From assembly GCA_007844125.1 (NCBI GenBank), contig CM017564.1:18406290-18470289 (forward strand): 64,000 bases of DNA, written 5' to 3'. Within the stretch, counting starts at the first letter, position 1. Each line of letters begins with the position of its first letter. Origin of the DNA: Sinonovacula constricta. Lineage: Eukaryota; Mollusca; Bivalvia; Cardiida; Solecurtidae. A model generated the notes under the pieces. The model was not told the DNA's origin, did not search any database, and saw only the letters and a program-made list of their open reading frames with translations. The translations under genes and the position numbers were made by a program. Positions 8,750 through 18,419 of the stretch are shown here, piece by piece.

Positions 8750-8920
8750 TCACTCTACAATTTCATCACATAGCAATATATCATTAACATCAGTATTACA
8801 GCTCTGACATATTCTTTTAACGCAAAAAGTGTTTAGCGTTTCCTCAATTATGAGATACGTATATCGTCTTTTACGACAAACGAGACAAAATCTATAATTG
8901 TTATCAATATGAACAGACAT
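8750..8920 (-). CDS. 56-residue Cys-rich zinc-ribbon-like protein
   Basis: A short frame (ATG 8920, stop TGA 8752-8750) encodes FCLVCRKRRY ... FCVKRICQSCNTD: two CxxC pairs and an extra Cys, spaced like a zinc ribbon or treble clef. It lies in line with the other small minus-strand genes. Unknown function; size and composition fit a viral regulatory protein. Confidence 0.45.
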   Translation of the reverse strand: MSVHIDNNYRFCLVCRKRRYTYLIIEETLNTFCVKRICQSCNTDVNDILLCDEIVE

Positions 8921-8999
8921 TGTAGAACGTTAAGTGGCTTATAATCATTAACAAGTGCTATCACACTCTCTTACGATAGACTTTGCTGGAACAGTATTA

Positions 9000-9245
9000 T
9001 CATTCAACGTGCAAACTGTTGTCACAGTAAGTAGAATGCTGCGAAATGGTGATTAAAAGTTCTACGCAAATGTCTGCATCCAGTTCTGAAAATAATAGAA
9101 TTCCCTTCATATAATCCCTAAAGGAAACAGTGTCAAACAATATTAGACCGTCGCGTAAATGACATTCTAGAGACAAACAAGATGACATGTTAGAAATCAA
9201 AATAGTAACAGTTGGACACCTTCCAGTATCTAATACTTCGCGCAT
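9000..9245 (-). CDS. Unidentified 81-residue protein, possibly death-fold-like
   Basis: The frame starts at ATG 9245 with an in-frame stop just upstream. It is predicted to be all-helical (LECHLRDGLILF; FRDYMKGILLF; ADICVELLITI). The helix spacing loosely resembles a CARD or related death-fold domain, which would pair thematically with the BIR gene, but no diagnostic residue proves this. Alternative: unrelated helical protein. Low certainty. Confidence 0.3.
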   Translation of the reverse strand: MREVLDTGRCPTVTILISNMSSCLSLECHLRDGLILFDTVSFRDYMKGILLFSELDADICVELLITISQHSTYCDNSLHVE

Positions 9246-9424
9246 GTTGCTTCATTATAGTGATCTTTCTTGAAAAAATATTAAAAAACAACATTAAGTT
9301 TGAAAGCAGTAGGTACATACGTTGTATTCTGTATTCGTTGGTGTTGAAATCTTTTATCAAAATGTCAGAAAGTCTGGTTCCAACTCGATCTTGAAGAGTT
9401 CACAAAAAGTGTCCTTTGACGAAG

Positions 9425-9538
9425 TTAATGTTTTTCGTCGAATCTCAGACGCTTTGCCGGTGGAGGCGCAGTTTTGATGCTTCTGGTTTTTTCTTGCGGT
9501 ACTGAATTTACCTCTGGAACAACTTCTACTTGATTTTC
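9425..9538 (-). CDS. Candidate spliced 3' exon with nuclear-localisation-like motif
   Basis: A pyrimidine tract and AG (9539-9540) precede a frame that ends at TAA 9427-9425 and contains APPPAKRLRFDEKH, which resembles a monopartite nuclear localisation signal. A matching donor (GCA|GTAAGT) lies at about 9860, giving a possible 322-base intron. No in-frame start was found across this junction, so the gene it belongs to is unclear; the PC4-like gene just upstream is the nearest candidate. Confidence 0.25.
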   Translation of the reverse strand, partial: ENQVEVVPEVNSVPQEKTRSIKTAPPPAKRLRFDEKH

Positions 9539-9905
9539 CTAAAACAACAAAATCGAGATTTTAGTACGCCATTGTATGAAACTTATATTTTTTAGATTTA
9601 ACTCGATTGTAAGAGAGTATACATAACTTACTGATTCATTAAAAGTTTGTTTTAATCAAAAATGGGTCCATGTACATATCAAAATTAGATTGACCAGTTT
9701 TACGTATAAAGGGAAATAAGTCGTGTAATCTTAATTTGCTGTACGGTTATACGTTCCATAGTCACATCCCCTGCTTGCTTTTAAAAAGAAAGCGAGTCGC
9801 ACATTTAATAGTAAAAGATGACCTCTGTAAAGTAAAAAAATACAATTAAAAAGTACTTACTGCGTCAGAACATTAAATTGAGCTGGCCAACTCGCACATC
9901 CAAGT

Positions 9906-10100
9906 TTACTCGAGAGTGTTGATGGCGTCCCGAAGTTCTAGGGTTTCCTCCCACTTCAACCAAACGTATTTAGACTTTTCTCGCAACAGATGTCCGTCTT
10001 CAAACACGTTGTCGTTTATGTATACGTCCAAGTACTCCCCATTCCTTTTCACTGTAATGTTTTTGTTGTAGCCGATTGAAATTCTGTTAGACTTGTCCAT
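9906..10100 (-). CDS. Stand-alone PC4-like ssDNA-binding protein
   Basis: 64 residues that fit the core PC4 pattern almost end to end: ISIGYNKNITVKRNGEYLDVY (strands), an EDGHLL turn, then YVWLKWEETLELRDAINTLE (last strand and helix). PC4/Sub1 binds single-stranded DNA and assists transcription or replication. With the protein at 5674-6132 it would be the second PC4-like gene of the element. It is followed by a TAA and then a good splice donor in the 3' flank. Assignment by eye. Confidence 0.45.
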   Translation of the reverse strand: MDKSNRISIGYNKNITVKRNGEYLDVYINDNVFEDGHLLREKSKYVWLKWEETLELRDAINTLE

Positions 10101-10114
10101 ACTAGACGTTTAAC

Positions 10115-10378
10115 TTAAACCAAGTATCGAAAGTAAGTCAACACTGATCTAAACTCGAAAAAGGTAACGGAAGGCGGAACCGAAAGGTAATGAAAGCTTG
10201 GCTTGCAATGTTGAAATTTGGATGATGTGATGTGTCTTATATACTCTGTAAAGATTCGTTTCAACATTAATCTAATCTCAAATAGGATTTTAAATTTGAA
10301 AGCATCTTTTCCGTTAAAAGGATGACTTGGCACATTATTGACATGATTTATTAGTTCCGTTATAAAACATTTTCGCAT
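10115..10378 (-). CDS. Doubtful 87-residue frame
   Basis: An open frame of ordinary composition on the element's coding strand, rich in basic and aromatic residues, immediately upstream of the PC4-like gene. No motif recognised; it may be noncoding. Confidence 0.2.
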   Translation of the reverse strand: MRKCFITELINHVNNVPSHPFNGKDAFKFKILFEIRLMLKRIFTEYIRHITSSKFQHCKPSFHYLSVPPSVTFFEFRSVLTYFRYLV

Positions 10379-10460
10379 TAAAATATTAGTTTATTAAAAA
10401 ATGAACAAAAAATACTGTTTATTGCAATAGTTACGTATTTATCATTACATTATTTATTAA

Positions 10461-10942
10461 TGTCTCACGCTTGACGTTTTAAATGTATTGAAATGTAAAT
10501 GAGTCATCACACACCCAACATTATTTAAATGGAATTAAGTGACATTTAAAATGCTTTAATGCGTAAGACGTTCATTTATCATTACAATATCGCATTAAAA
10601 CCTCACGGATGACATCTTAGATGTATTGAAATGTAAATGAATATTATTAGATAGTCATTAATTACACGCCTACCATACAGAAATGGATATACCTTACATT
10701 ACAAACGATTTAGATGCTATCAATCTTACGTTAATTACACAATTACTTCTCACGTTGAACGTTTTAATACATCGAGATGTAAATGAATACCATTTGATAG
10801 TCATTAATTACACGCCTACCATACAGAAATGGATATACCTTACATTCAATCTCACGTTGAACGTTTTAATACATCGAGATGTAAATGAATACCATTAGAT
10901 AGTCATTAATTATACGTCCGCCATACAGAAATGGATATAAGT
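10461..10942. repeat. AT-rich tandem/dispersed repeats, ~102-148 bp units
   Basis: At least four related units begin near 10461, 10600, 10748 and 10850. The last two are almost identical with a 102-bp period. The shared core is GATGTAAATGAATACCATT, then TAGTCATTAATTACACGCC and CATACAGAAATGGATATACC. They lie between the last virus-like gene and the duplicated host gene. They could be the subterminal repeat region of the Polinton or an unrelated satellite. Confidence 0.75.
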
Positions 10943-10985
10943 GTAATTATTCGCACTAAAACGATTTATCACATGTGATTTCCTC

Positions 10986-12800
10986 ATACGTTAGTATGTC
11001 ATAGAATGATTTGACATGTAAACGAGTATCATGAGATCGTCATTTATAACAATTCCAAACATTCCATGGAGTGAAGTACTCTACATCTATTTATTTAATT
11101 TTTTAGCTAAAAGTATGTTTTAATAAGTTTTATTTCAAGAATATTAATGGATCTAACTTTGTTTTGATAACTTTGAATATCTTTTCGATATATAGGAGGT
11201 CTTTCCGCATATTCTTTTGCATTTGGCGCGTTTTAGATGAATCCCACGACTTCGAACTTCTCGCGATGCTTTTCCCGCCATTTGACAGACAACAAAGAAA
11301 AAATGGCCGCAATCACGAGACTGGTGTTTGTTCTGTGCTCCATTGTCGTGGTGGGAGCTTTCGAGCTGTCTCACTACTGCAAATCTAGTGAGGGAAGACT
11401 GGAATGTAGATTGCCTGAGAAAGGCAGGTATGTGTATGGACAGAATTCGGAGGTGCTAGTTGTGAACGTGGATAGGCTGGAGGACAGAATTCTCGACCTC
11501 ACGAAGTCGAATGTGCAGAGAGTGACGGTGATATACGGATTGGCTACCTGTGAAAACGTTGAAGCCGACCATCAAGTAAAAGTTAACCTTGATGAGTCTC
11601 TGCGAACACTGTCATGTGAGGTAACTATATATAGATATATATTGTAATTTCTATCTATTTTCTGTTGTTATTGCTTGTTTTCAGGTTTACTGTTGTTGTT
11701 GTTTTTTTTTCATTAGCAGCACAGACGTTTCTAGATATGATATACGCTACTATGAAGAGTGTGTAGTGCTGCATCGATAGAATATTGATAGGGTGTTTTT
11801 TTATCTAAGTCTGTTTACATGTAGTTTTAGTAGAAAATGAAAATAGACTAATTTGACTAAACAAATAATGTTTACTTTGCAGCCCAATGCCTCGCAACCC
11901 AGCACTGTCTTGCAACCTACCGCCGACGCATCAGCTACCGTGATACCAACATTAGTTACAACGGTTGGGGACAAGACAGCAGCAGATACCACACAGATTA
12001 AAAGTTCAACACCCATATCCTCTTGTAAGTTTAATTTCATGCAGCTTAGATCAGCAGAACATTGAGATTATGGATTTTATTCTCTGTTGTGTATTAGCAA
12101 AAGATAAAGAAAAACCCAGTTCCATGGAATATCTTAAGTAAAATGTTTTAGAATGGGAGGTAGAATGGGAATTAGTAAATAATACTTCACTTACAAACAG
12201 TTGCTGATGAAGATAGTAAATAAAATAATAATTAACTTTCAAACAGTTGCTGATGTAGATGAACATTTTGATGTTAAAACTTTCTTTCATTCTTTAGTTT
12301 CTTTTTTCTTTTACAGATGTTGCGCCTACTCTGGTTACAATCACAGTTTTGACAGCTTAAGGTAAACATGTAACATATCCTTTAACTGAGATTGTAACAA
12401 TTGAAAATAAATCTGTTGATCAAGAAAAACCTAAATCTCAAAACAGTATATATTACAATTATATCTATTTTAGTTTGTGTGCTTATACTGTTACTTGGTT
12501 TAAGTATAAAAAGTTATCTATATATAGAATATTGCAAATTGTATAGATTTGACAATAGCATTTAAATGGAGGTTGTAACACATAGTCACACATTTGTACC
12601 TAAAGAAACAGACAACACGGTAAGAGTTTAAATGGGGATAACATGTTGTACCATTTTAACATTCATATTTAATAGAAAAAAGGGATATGTTGAGTTCTGT
12701 GTTTACTAGATATTTATGCAACTTTATGTTTATTAACATTTTATTATAGGTAAGACGCCTCTCATTACAAGCTTGATTATTGTTAGTATTACTGCTCATC
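10986..12800 (+). repeat. Segmental duplication, copy 1
   Basis: About 1.8 kb nearly identical to 15068-16878, starting at TCATACGTTAGTATGTCATA and covering the promoter region, exons and introns of the host-like gene. Similarity ends at the CATCATCA tract near 12800. The two copies are in direct orientation about 4.08 kb apart, so a tandem duplication is likely. Confidence 0.9.
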
Positions 12801-13120
12801 ATCAGAGGGCTCTGTACCTTCCATTTCTAGATCACATTACGAGTGAACTACAAGACCGCCTGGTGGGAAATGAAGAAAGGTTCCGTGCAGAATATTTCAT
12901 CCCAACAAAACTCAATGGCTTGACGGATCTCATCTCTAGACAAATTGCACCAAAGTTTCAAAATTTTCTCGGGGGGGATCCCCCGACCCCCCTTACGAGA
13001 AGGGGGCTCTGCCCCCCTCTCGTGCCTTCGGCACTCGACCCACGCCATAGTAGGCGTGGGCTTCACCTTTACAATATCCCTGGCTACGCCCCTGATGAAC
13101 TTATATACATACATAACTAA
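11303..13120 (+). CDS. Secreted-type host gene copy 1, last exon fused to hAT fragment
   Basis: Exon 1 (11303-11620) encodes a signal peptide (LVFVLCSIVVVGAF) and about 85 residues with paired Cys (HYCKS, LECRL, LATCEN, TLSCE). It ends at GAG|GTAACT. Exon 2 (11883-12024; TTTGCAG before, CTT|GTAAGT after) is Ser/Thr-rich and mucin-like. Its phase-1 donor joins in frame to an exon starting at about 12750 (TTATTATAG|GTAAGACG). In this copy that exon leaves the host sequence at the CATCATCA tract and enters hAT transposase sequence (RALYLPFLDHIT...) in the transposase's own frame, ending at 13120. An alternative exon at 12317-12360 would instead stop the protein after 15 residues (TAA). The gene family is not recognised; intron phases are seen, splicing is inferred. 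Confidence 0.55.
12803..12970 (+). mobile_element. hAT transposase fragment (C-terminal region)
   Basis: Encodes YLPFLDHITSELQDRL ... RFRAEYFIPTKL, the region before the dimerisation domain in ZMYM1-like hAT transposases. The same stretch, with its upstream part, recurs at 30719-30885. It is joined directly to host exon sequence at its left and to a GC-rich hairpin block at its right. Confidence 0.75.
12971..13060. repeat. Cluster of GC-rich hairpins
   Basis: Four inverted repeats follow each other: a GGGGG-ATC-type palindrome (12973-12984), CGAGA-GGGGGC with GCCCCC-TCTCG (12996-13022), GTGCC-TTCG-GGCAC type (13022-13035) and CCCACGCC with GGCGTGGG (13039-13060). They sit between the hAT fragment and AT-rich repeat DNA and recur at 30886-30960, so they belong to a mobile or repeated unit. 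Possibly a structured RNA or a transposon end. Confidence 0.7.
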
Positions 13121-15067
13121 CAACAAAATAAACTATAAACATATGTACAGTAGATAAAAGCCTCGGCAGCGTAAAAAAAAACCAAACGAGAGATCAGTTT
13201 GAAATAAAACAGCCCAAGCGCTGATATATTATAAGATATAATAAGAACAAATAAAACACCCCAAGCGCTGATATATAACAAGATCAATTTAAATATGGCA
13301 TATAATGCCATGACATCATCTTCCAAAAGTGAAATGTAAAAAATACGAAATGTAATAAATACGAAATGTAATAAATACGAAAGAAAATATAGAAATTTAG
13401 AAAACAACCTACCAACAAAATAAAACGTACTATTGTTAAGAGCTAAAAAAAAAAAATTCATGAAAAGCCGAGGATTTATCCGCAGTTGGTATATTATATG
13501 TAAGAAAGGTACTAAATATCCCGATGTTATACCTACAGTGCAATCTCACATTAAGGGTATGGAGACTGCTCAAGTTGTCTCACCAGGGCACGACTGGAGA
13601 GATGAAGAGACAAGAATTCCAACAGTAACTGTCCAATTATGGCTTTAAGTCACTGTTTTCATATAGTCTCAACGACCTGTCCGATCATCGTGTAATTTAA
13701 AAGCAATTCAAGTTCTTGACTGTAAAAGGGTCAATTGCAAGCAATGCTGTACAATGAAGGATTCCCGGGTTGTAACCGTCTGCAATACATTTTCTGATAA
13801 GTTTTGTAAAGTGGTCAGAAAAGTTATTGAAACCCTTAATTTCTTTAACTTGGATAAAACATTTCCATAAAATGCAGGATGGCTTATGCCTTTCTGCATC
13901 AGTGTTTTCATACTGCTATTATACTTAGAAGCAATAAAACCATTGCAGTGAAAGAATTTTGAAAACGCCTTTCTTAATTTATGAAAACGAAAGCCTTGCT
14001 GTAGCAGTTTAGAAGAAATAAACAGGTTTCTAGCATTGAAATCTTCTACTTTAGTACAAACTCGTGCAAACCTTTTAAGTTGTGATATTTTAATACCATA
14101 AGAGGTACCACGAGGTGAATTTCCGTCAAGAAATGGATAATTCACAATACTAAAGTTAAAATCATCTCAGACTTCATTGTCCAGACCGCCTTCAATGACG
14201 CCAATCCACACTTTTCGCAAGTACATGCCTCCTATTCATTCAAATGTTTGTGAAACACTTGTAACAGAATAAGATGTGTCAGATTCACGGCTGAGGAAAC
14301 GCCTTTGATTTTCAAAAATCACAACAGGACGAATATTTCTGACGCATAACCCCAAAGATTTGCGGGTTGCTCATGCGCTGATAACTTTTCTGCAATTCCG
14401 TTTTCATGCGCTGGTATTCTTTTCAATCCGTAATCACATGCGCTGATATTGTAATATAGACACAAACAGGGTACTTTTTCGAGGTAAGTATGAAAAGGAC
14501 CTATACAAATTTACACAGATATTTAAATTTAAACTACCTCTAGACCAAGGTAAATGTAAATGTGACAAAAATCAGAAACGAGACATAACACAGAAAAAAG
14601 ATAAACCATCAGTTACCGCCTTGGAGCGATCCGTTGGCAAAGGAACGACTGGGGTGCTTAAACCTGGTTTGTGGTGCGTTACAACCTCGCACTTCCTGAA
14701 GGGTTTTCTATCAAACAGTGTAACTAATAATATTACTATTCGTATCAACTTCGCTGATACAAACTGGACTTGATACTTCAAAATAGAGCGGCACTTAATG
14801 AGACAACCACAGACTTAATTCAACTTAGGGTGGACATTTTGCACATATTTTTACTATGTCATCATATTAACGTTGTTAATTCTTTTTCGGTATTGTGTTC
14901 ATGTTCTGTTTTAGAATAAAAATTTTGTCCGCTGGGCTAGCATACTTTTTAAGATATTGACGTTTGGTTTACTAAGAACAGCATAATAAAATATGAGTTT
15001 TTAAAACCTATTTGTGTTGTTATTGTCGCCAAGTTTAAAATAAAAATGGCCAAAATTGACACAAATT
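13061..15067. repeat. Repeat block X, copy 1 (retroelement debris)
   Basis: About 2 kb also found, shortened, at 30961-32680. It begins with a CTGGCTACGCCCCTG motif, has repeated GCGCTGATAT motifs (near 13217, 13265, 14380, 14440), and includes the retroelement RT fragment listed separately. A 71-codon plus-strand frame (13433-13648) is shared by both copies but matches nothing I know. The rest holds no gene I can support. Confidence 0.7.
13708..14160 (-). pseudogene. Retroelement fragment (post-RT C-terminal region)
   Basis: The minus strand reads YPFLDGNSPRGTSYGIKISQ, then RFARVCTKVEDFNARN and LLQQGFRFHKLRKAFSKF. This segment follows the reverse transcriptase domain in a widespread invertebrate retroelement family that I cannot name with certainty. 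About 145 codons remain, and the frame drifts at its C-terminal end. A shorter copy is at 31856-32131. Confidence 0.6.
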
Positions 15068-16878
15068 CATACGTTAGTATGTCATAGAATGATTTGACAT
15101 GTAAACGAGTATCATGAGATCGTCATTTATAACAATTCCAAACATTCCATGGAGTGAAGTACCCTACATCTTTATTTATTTATTTTTTTAGCTCAAAGTA
15201 TGTTTTAATAAGTTTTGTTTCAAGAATATTAATGGATCTAACTTTGTTTTGATGACTTTGAACATCTTTTCGATATATAGGAGGCATTTCCGCATATTCT
15301 TTTGCATTTGGCGCGTTTTAGATGATTCCCACGACTTCGTACTTCTCACAATGCTTTTCCCGCCATTTGACAGACAACAAAGAAAGAAAGGAAAATGACC
15401 GCAATCACGAGACTGGTGTTTCTTCTATGCTTTATTGCCGTGGTGGGAGCTTTCGAGCTGTCCCACTACTGCAAATCTAGTGAGGAAAGATTAGAATGCA
15501 GATTGCCTGAAAAAGGCAGGTATGTGTATGGACAGAATTCGGAGGTGCTAGTTGTGAACGTGGACAGGCTGGAGGACAGAATTCTCGACCTCACGAAGTC
15601 GAATGTGCAGAGAGTGACGGTGATATACGGATTGGCTACCTGTGAAAACGTTGAAGCCGACCATCAAGTAAAAGTTAACCTTGATGAGTCTCTGCGAACA
15701 CTGTCATGTGAGGTAACTATATATAGATATATATTGTAATTTCTATCTATTTTCTGTTGTTATTGCTTGTTTTCAAGTTTACTGTTGTTGTTGTTTTTTT
15801 CATTAGCAGCACAGACGTTTCTAGATATGATATACGCTACTATGAAGAGTGTGTAGTGCTGCATCGATAGAATATTGATAGGGTGTTTTTTTTATCTAAG
15901 TCTGTTTACATGTAGTTTTAGTAGAAAATGAAAATAGACTAATTTGACTAAACAAATAATGTTTACTTTGCAGCCCAATGCCTCGCAACCCAGCACTGTC
16001 TTGCAACCTACCGCCGACGCATCAGCTACCGTGATACCAACATTAGTTACAACGGTTGGGGACAAGACAGCAGCAGATACCACACAGATTAAAAGTTCAA
16101 CACCCATATCCTCTTGTAAGTTTAATTTCATGCAGCTTAGATCAGCAGAACATTGAGATTATGGATTTTATTCTCTGTTGTGTATTAGCAAAAGATAAAG
16201 AAAAACCCAGTTCCATGGAATATCTTAAGTAAAATGTTTTAGAATGGGAGGTAGAATGGGAATTAGTAAATAATACTTCACTTACAAACAGTTGCTGATG
16301 AAGATAGTAAATAAAATAATAATTAACTTTCAAACAGTTGCTGATGTAGATGAACATTTTGATGTTAAAACTTTCTTTCATTCTTTAGTTTCTTTTTTCT
16401 TTTACAGATGTTGCGCCTACTCTGGTTACAATCACAGTTTTGACAGCTTAAGGTAAACATGTAACATATCCTTTAACTGAGATTGTAACAATTGAAAATA
16501 AATCTGTTGATCAAGAAAAACCTAAATCTCAAACAGTTTATATTACAATTATATCTATTTTAGTTTGTGTGCTTATACTGTTACTTGGTTTAAGTATAAA
16601 AAGTTATCTATATATAGAATATTACAAATTGTATAGATTTGACAATAGCATTTAAATGGAGGTTGTAACACATAGTCACACATTTGTACCTAAAGAAACA
16701 GACAACACGGTAAGAGTTTAAATGGGGATAACATGTTGTACTATTTTAACATTCATATTTAATAGAAAAAAAGGATATGTTGAGTTCTGTGTTTACTAGA
16801 TATTTATGCAACTTTATGTTTATTAACATTTTATTATAGGTAAGACGCCTCTCATTACAAGCTTGATTATTGTTAGTA
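15068..16878 (+). repeat. Segmental duplication, copy 2
   Basis: Direct repeat of 10986-12800, with few substitutions and small indels. It ends where the CAT tract (CATCATCATCATCATG) begins to differ. Downstream this copy continues into the BEN-like exon, which copy 1 lacks. Confidence 0.9.
16452..16655 (+). CDS. Transmembrane-and-tail cassette after in-frame stop
   Basis: Immediately after the TAA that ends the alternative exon (16449-16451), the same frame stays open for 67 codons. It encodes a clear transmembrane helix (VYITIISILVCVLILLLGL) and a tyrosine-rich tail (YLYIEYYKLYRF) before a TAA at 16653-16655. In copy 1 the equivalent stretch has a one-base insertion near 12440 that destroys the helix. 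It looks like a membrane-anchor exon of the same gene, reached by an unseen splice or left over from an ancestral longer protein. Confidence 0.45.
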   Translation, partial: GKHVTYPLTEIVTIENKSVDQEKPKSQTVYITIISILVCVLILLLGLSIKSYLYIEYYKLYRFDNSI

Positions 16879-17165
16879 TTACTGCTCATCATCATCATCA
16901 TGAGGACTTGGCAAGAACCCTGTTCCTAGAGTCAAAGGGCTCAGGCCATTTTGCGTGTAAGTTGATAGAGGCCATCTTTCAAGAGCTGTTTGGACCAGAA
17001 AATCTCAGATTCCAGTACAACTGGAATGGCACCCATGGAAAACTAGAATTAGACCTCAATAGGAAGGAAACTATACGAAGAACAATGCAAAACTTTTACC
17101 CAGAAACGCAGTCTCTCAATGCTTGGTCTTTATTGACGGTACGCATCAATGAACGGCTTCGACGC

Positions 17166-18215
17166 TGTAACACTACGGCCTACTACCACATGACTAAAGG
17201 CGAGACTAAAGGCGAGACAAAGGTTATAACCGTATACAACTGTTTATTTGTAACAATAAAGGCGAGATACTATTTGTACTAAGTATTCTAGATGTGGATG
17301 ACTGGACAGTTGGACGGGTGAAACCTTAATAAATAAGTCACAAATCACAGAAAATCAAAAGAGCAGTTTTAACGACTAGAACTAAATGACGAAATAAGAT
17401 GGAGAAAAATTTAACGACTAAATCATAAAATCATAGTTTGCACACGACCCGAAAACCTACCCTCTAGTATAAATTAGAAGTCAAAATCATCATCTAGGCC
17501 TTTCCCATCTACTCTCGATTCAATCAGGTCAGGAATCAGAGCACTATTCTGTGTAGGGAACAAGACTTGTTGGATTTATTTAAATCAAAGATAAGTTGTT
17601 TGTCAGAATTTTGTCAGAAGTACTCAATGATATATTGTAAATGATAAGAGATATTGTTCAGCTATGTTTGTCGAATTCACTGATCTGAATATTTGATTGA
17701 AACAAAGAATTGTAAAACATTAGATTTAAGAGCTTGTGGATATGAACTGGTGTTAAGAAATTGTATTAAGAATTTCATGATCTATTAGTGACTCAAATTG
17801 TTATTGTTAACTTAGATGTTGATATTAATTTTAGATTCATATTATATATTTAAATATGCTATTTCTGTATTGTTTGTCAACATTATTTTCACGACATTAT
17901 TAATAATAATCTCATATTTTAAACGTATTCGATCTTGTTTGTTTATTTCTGTCCGCATCATAAAAAAAGATTGTTATAGCTAATTAATCACTAAAGTTAT
18001 GAACCTGTAAGTAGATAACAAAGTCGCAGAAGAAACACAACGCATGTAATTAAAGATATAAGATAAAATTATAACCACTATACGATGATGAGCAAACGAT
18101 GCTGATGTAGCCGATGGTAATTAAACCGAATGACATAACCATTTAACATAATCAACTAACTATAATTAAATTAAACTAAAGACTTAATAATTAAGTCAAA
18201 AGCCGTCGGGCTACA
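17166..18215 (+). repeat. 5' LTR of gypsy element
   Basis: Begins TGTAACACTACGG and ends GGGCTACA. It has tandem AAAGGCGAGAC motifs close to the start (17190-17222). AT-rich; promoter elements could not be pinned down. Confidence 0.95.
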
Positions 18216-18230
18216 TTAGAACGTTTAATT

Positions 18231-18248
18231 TGGTGCCATGACCAGGAT
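18231..18248 (+). promoter_or_regulatory. Probable primer-binding site
   Basis: TGGTGCCATGACCAGGAT starts with the TGG expected to pair with a tRNA 3' CCA end. It lies 15 bases after the LTR, farther than usual, and the decayed copy at 28808 keeps the same spacing. The tRNA was not determined. The remaining leader to 18419 holds no gene. Confidence 0.55.
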
Positions 18249-18419
18249 CTAGTGATGAGTATATAATTAATAATTAAAATTGTTTTATTTGTGTAACAGG
18301 AAACATAAGGGACGGACTTGACGCCGAGGTTTTTGCGCCACGAAAACAAGGGACAAACAGAAGAAAAAGATCAGTGCTTTTCTTTACCTTGGCGCCAGGA
18401 AACACACAGCTGATTTAAT

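Larger units (their letters stand above)
1..10378 (-). mobile_element. Polinton/Maverick (adintovirus-like) element, partial
   Basis: All recognisable genes here lie on the minus strand, tightly packed and without obvious introns in the capsid block. The set comprises a packaging ATPase, adenain-like protease, double-jelly-roll major capsid, penton-like minor capsid and retroviral-type integrase with chromodomain. That combination defines Polintons and adintoviruses, which are animal-associated dsDNA virus-like elements. The left end is cut by the window edge. No protein-primed DNA polymerase is visible, so it may lie beyond base 1. No terminal inverted repeat could be matched, so the right limit is only the last possible gene. 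Two one-base frame breaks (protease, integrase) and a LINE scrap inside suggest a resident, at least partly inactivated copy. Confidence 0.85.

Noticed and set aside
10461..10942. CRISPR-like array
   Set aside because: Units are long, abut without unique spacers and lie in eukaryotic DNA; simple tandem repeats.
11801..12290. Minus-strand 79-codon frames duplicated at 15892 and 16142
   Set aside because: Their repetition reflects the segmental duplication; they lie over plus-strand introns and exon 2 with correct splice signals.
16863..17282. Single-exon 139-codon protein ending inside the LTR
   Set aside because: The last 39 codons are LTR sequence; the true exon continues after the insertion at 25898.
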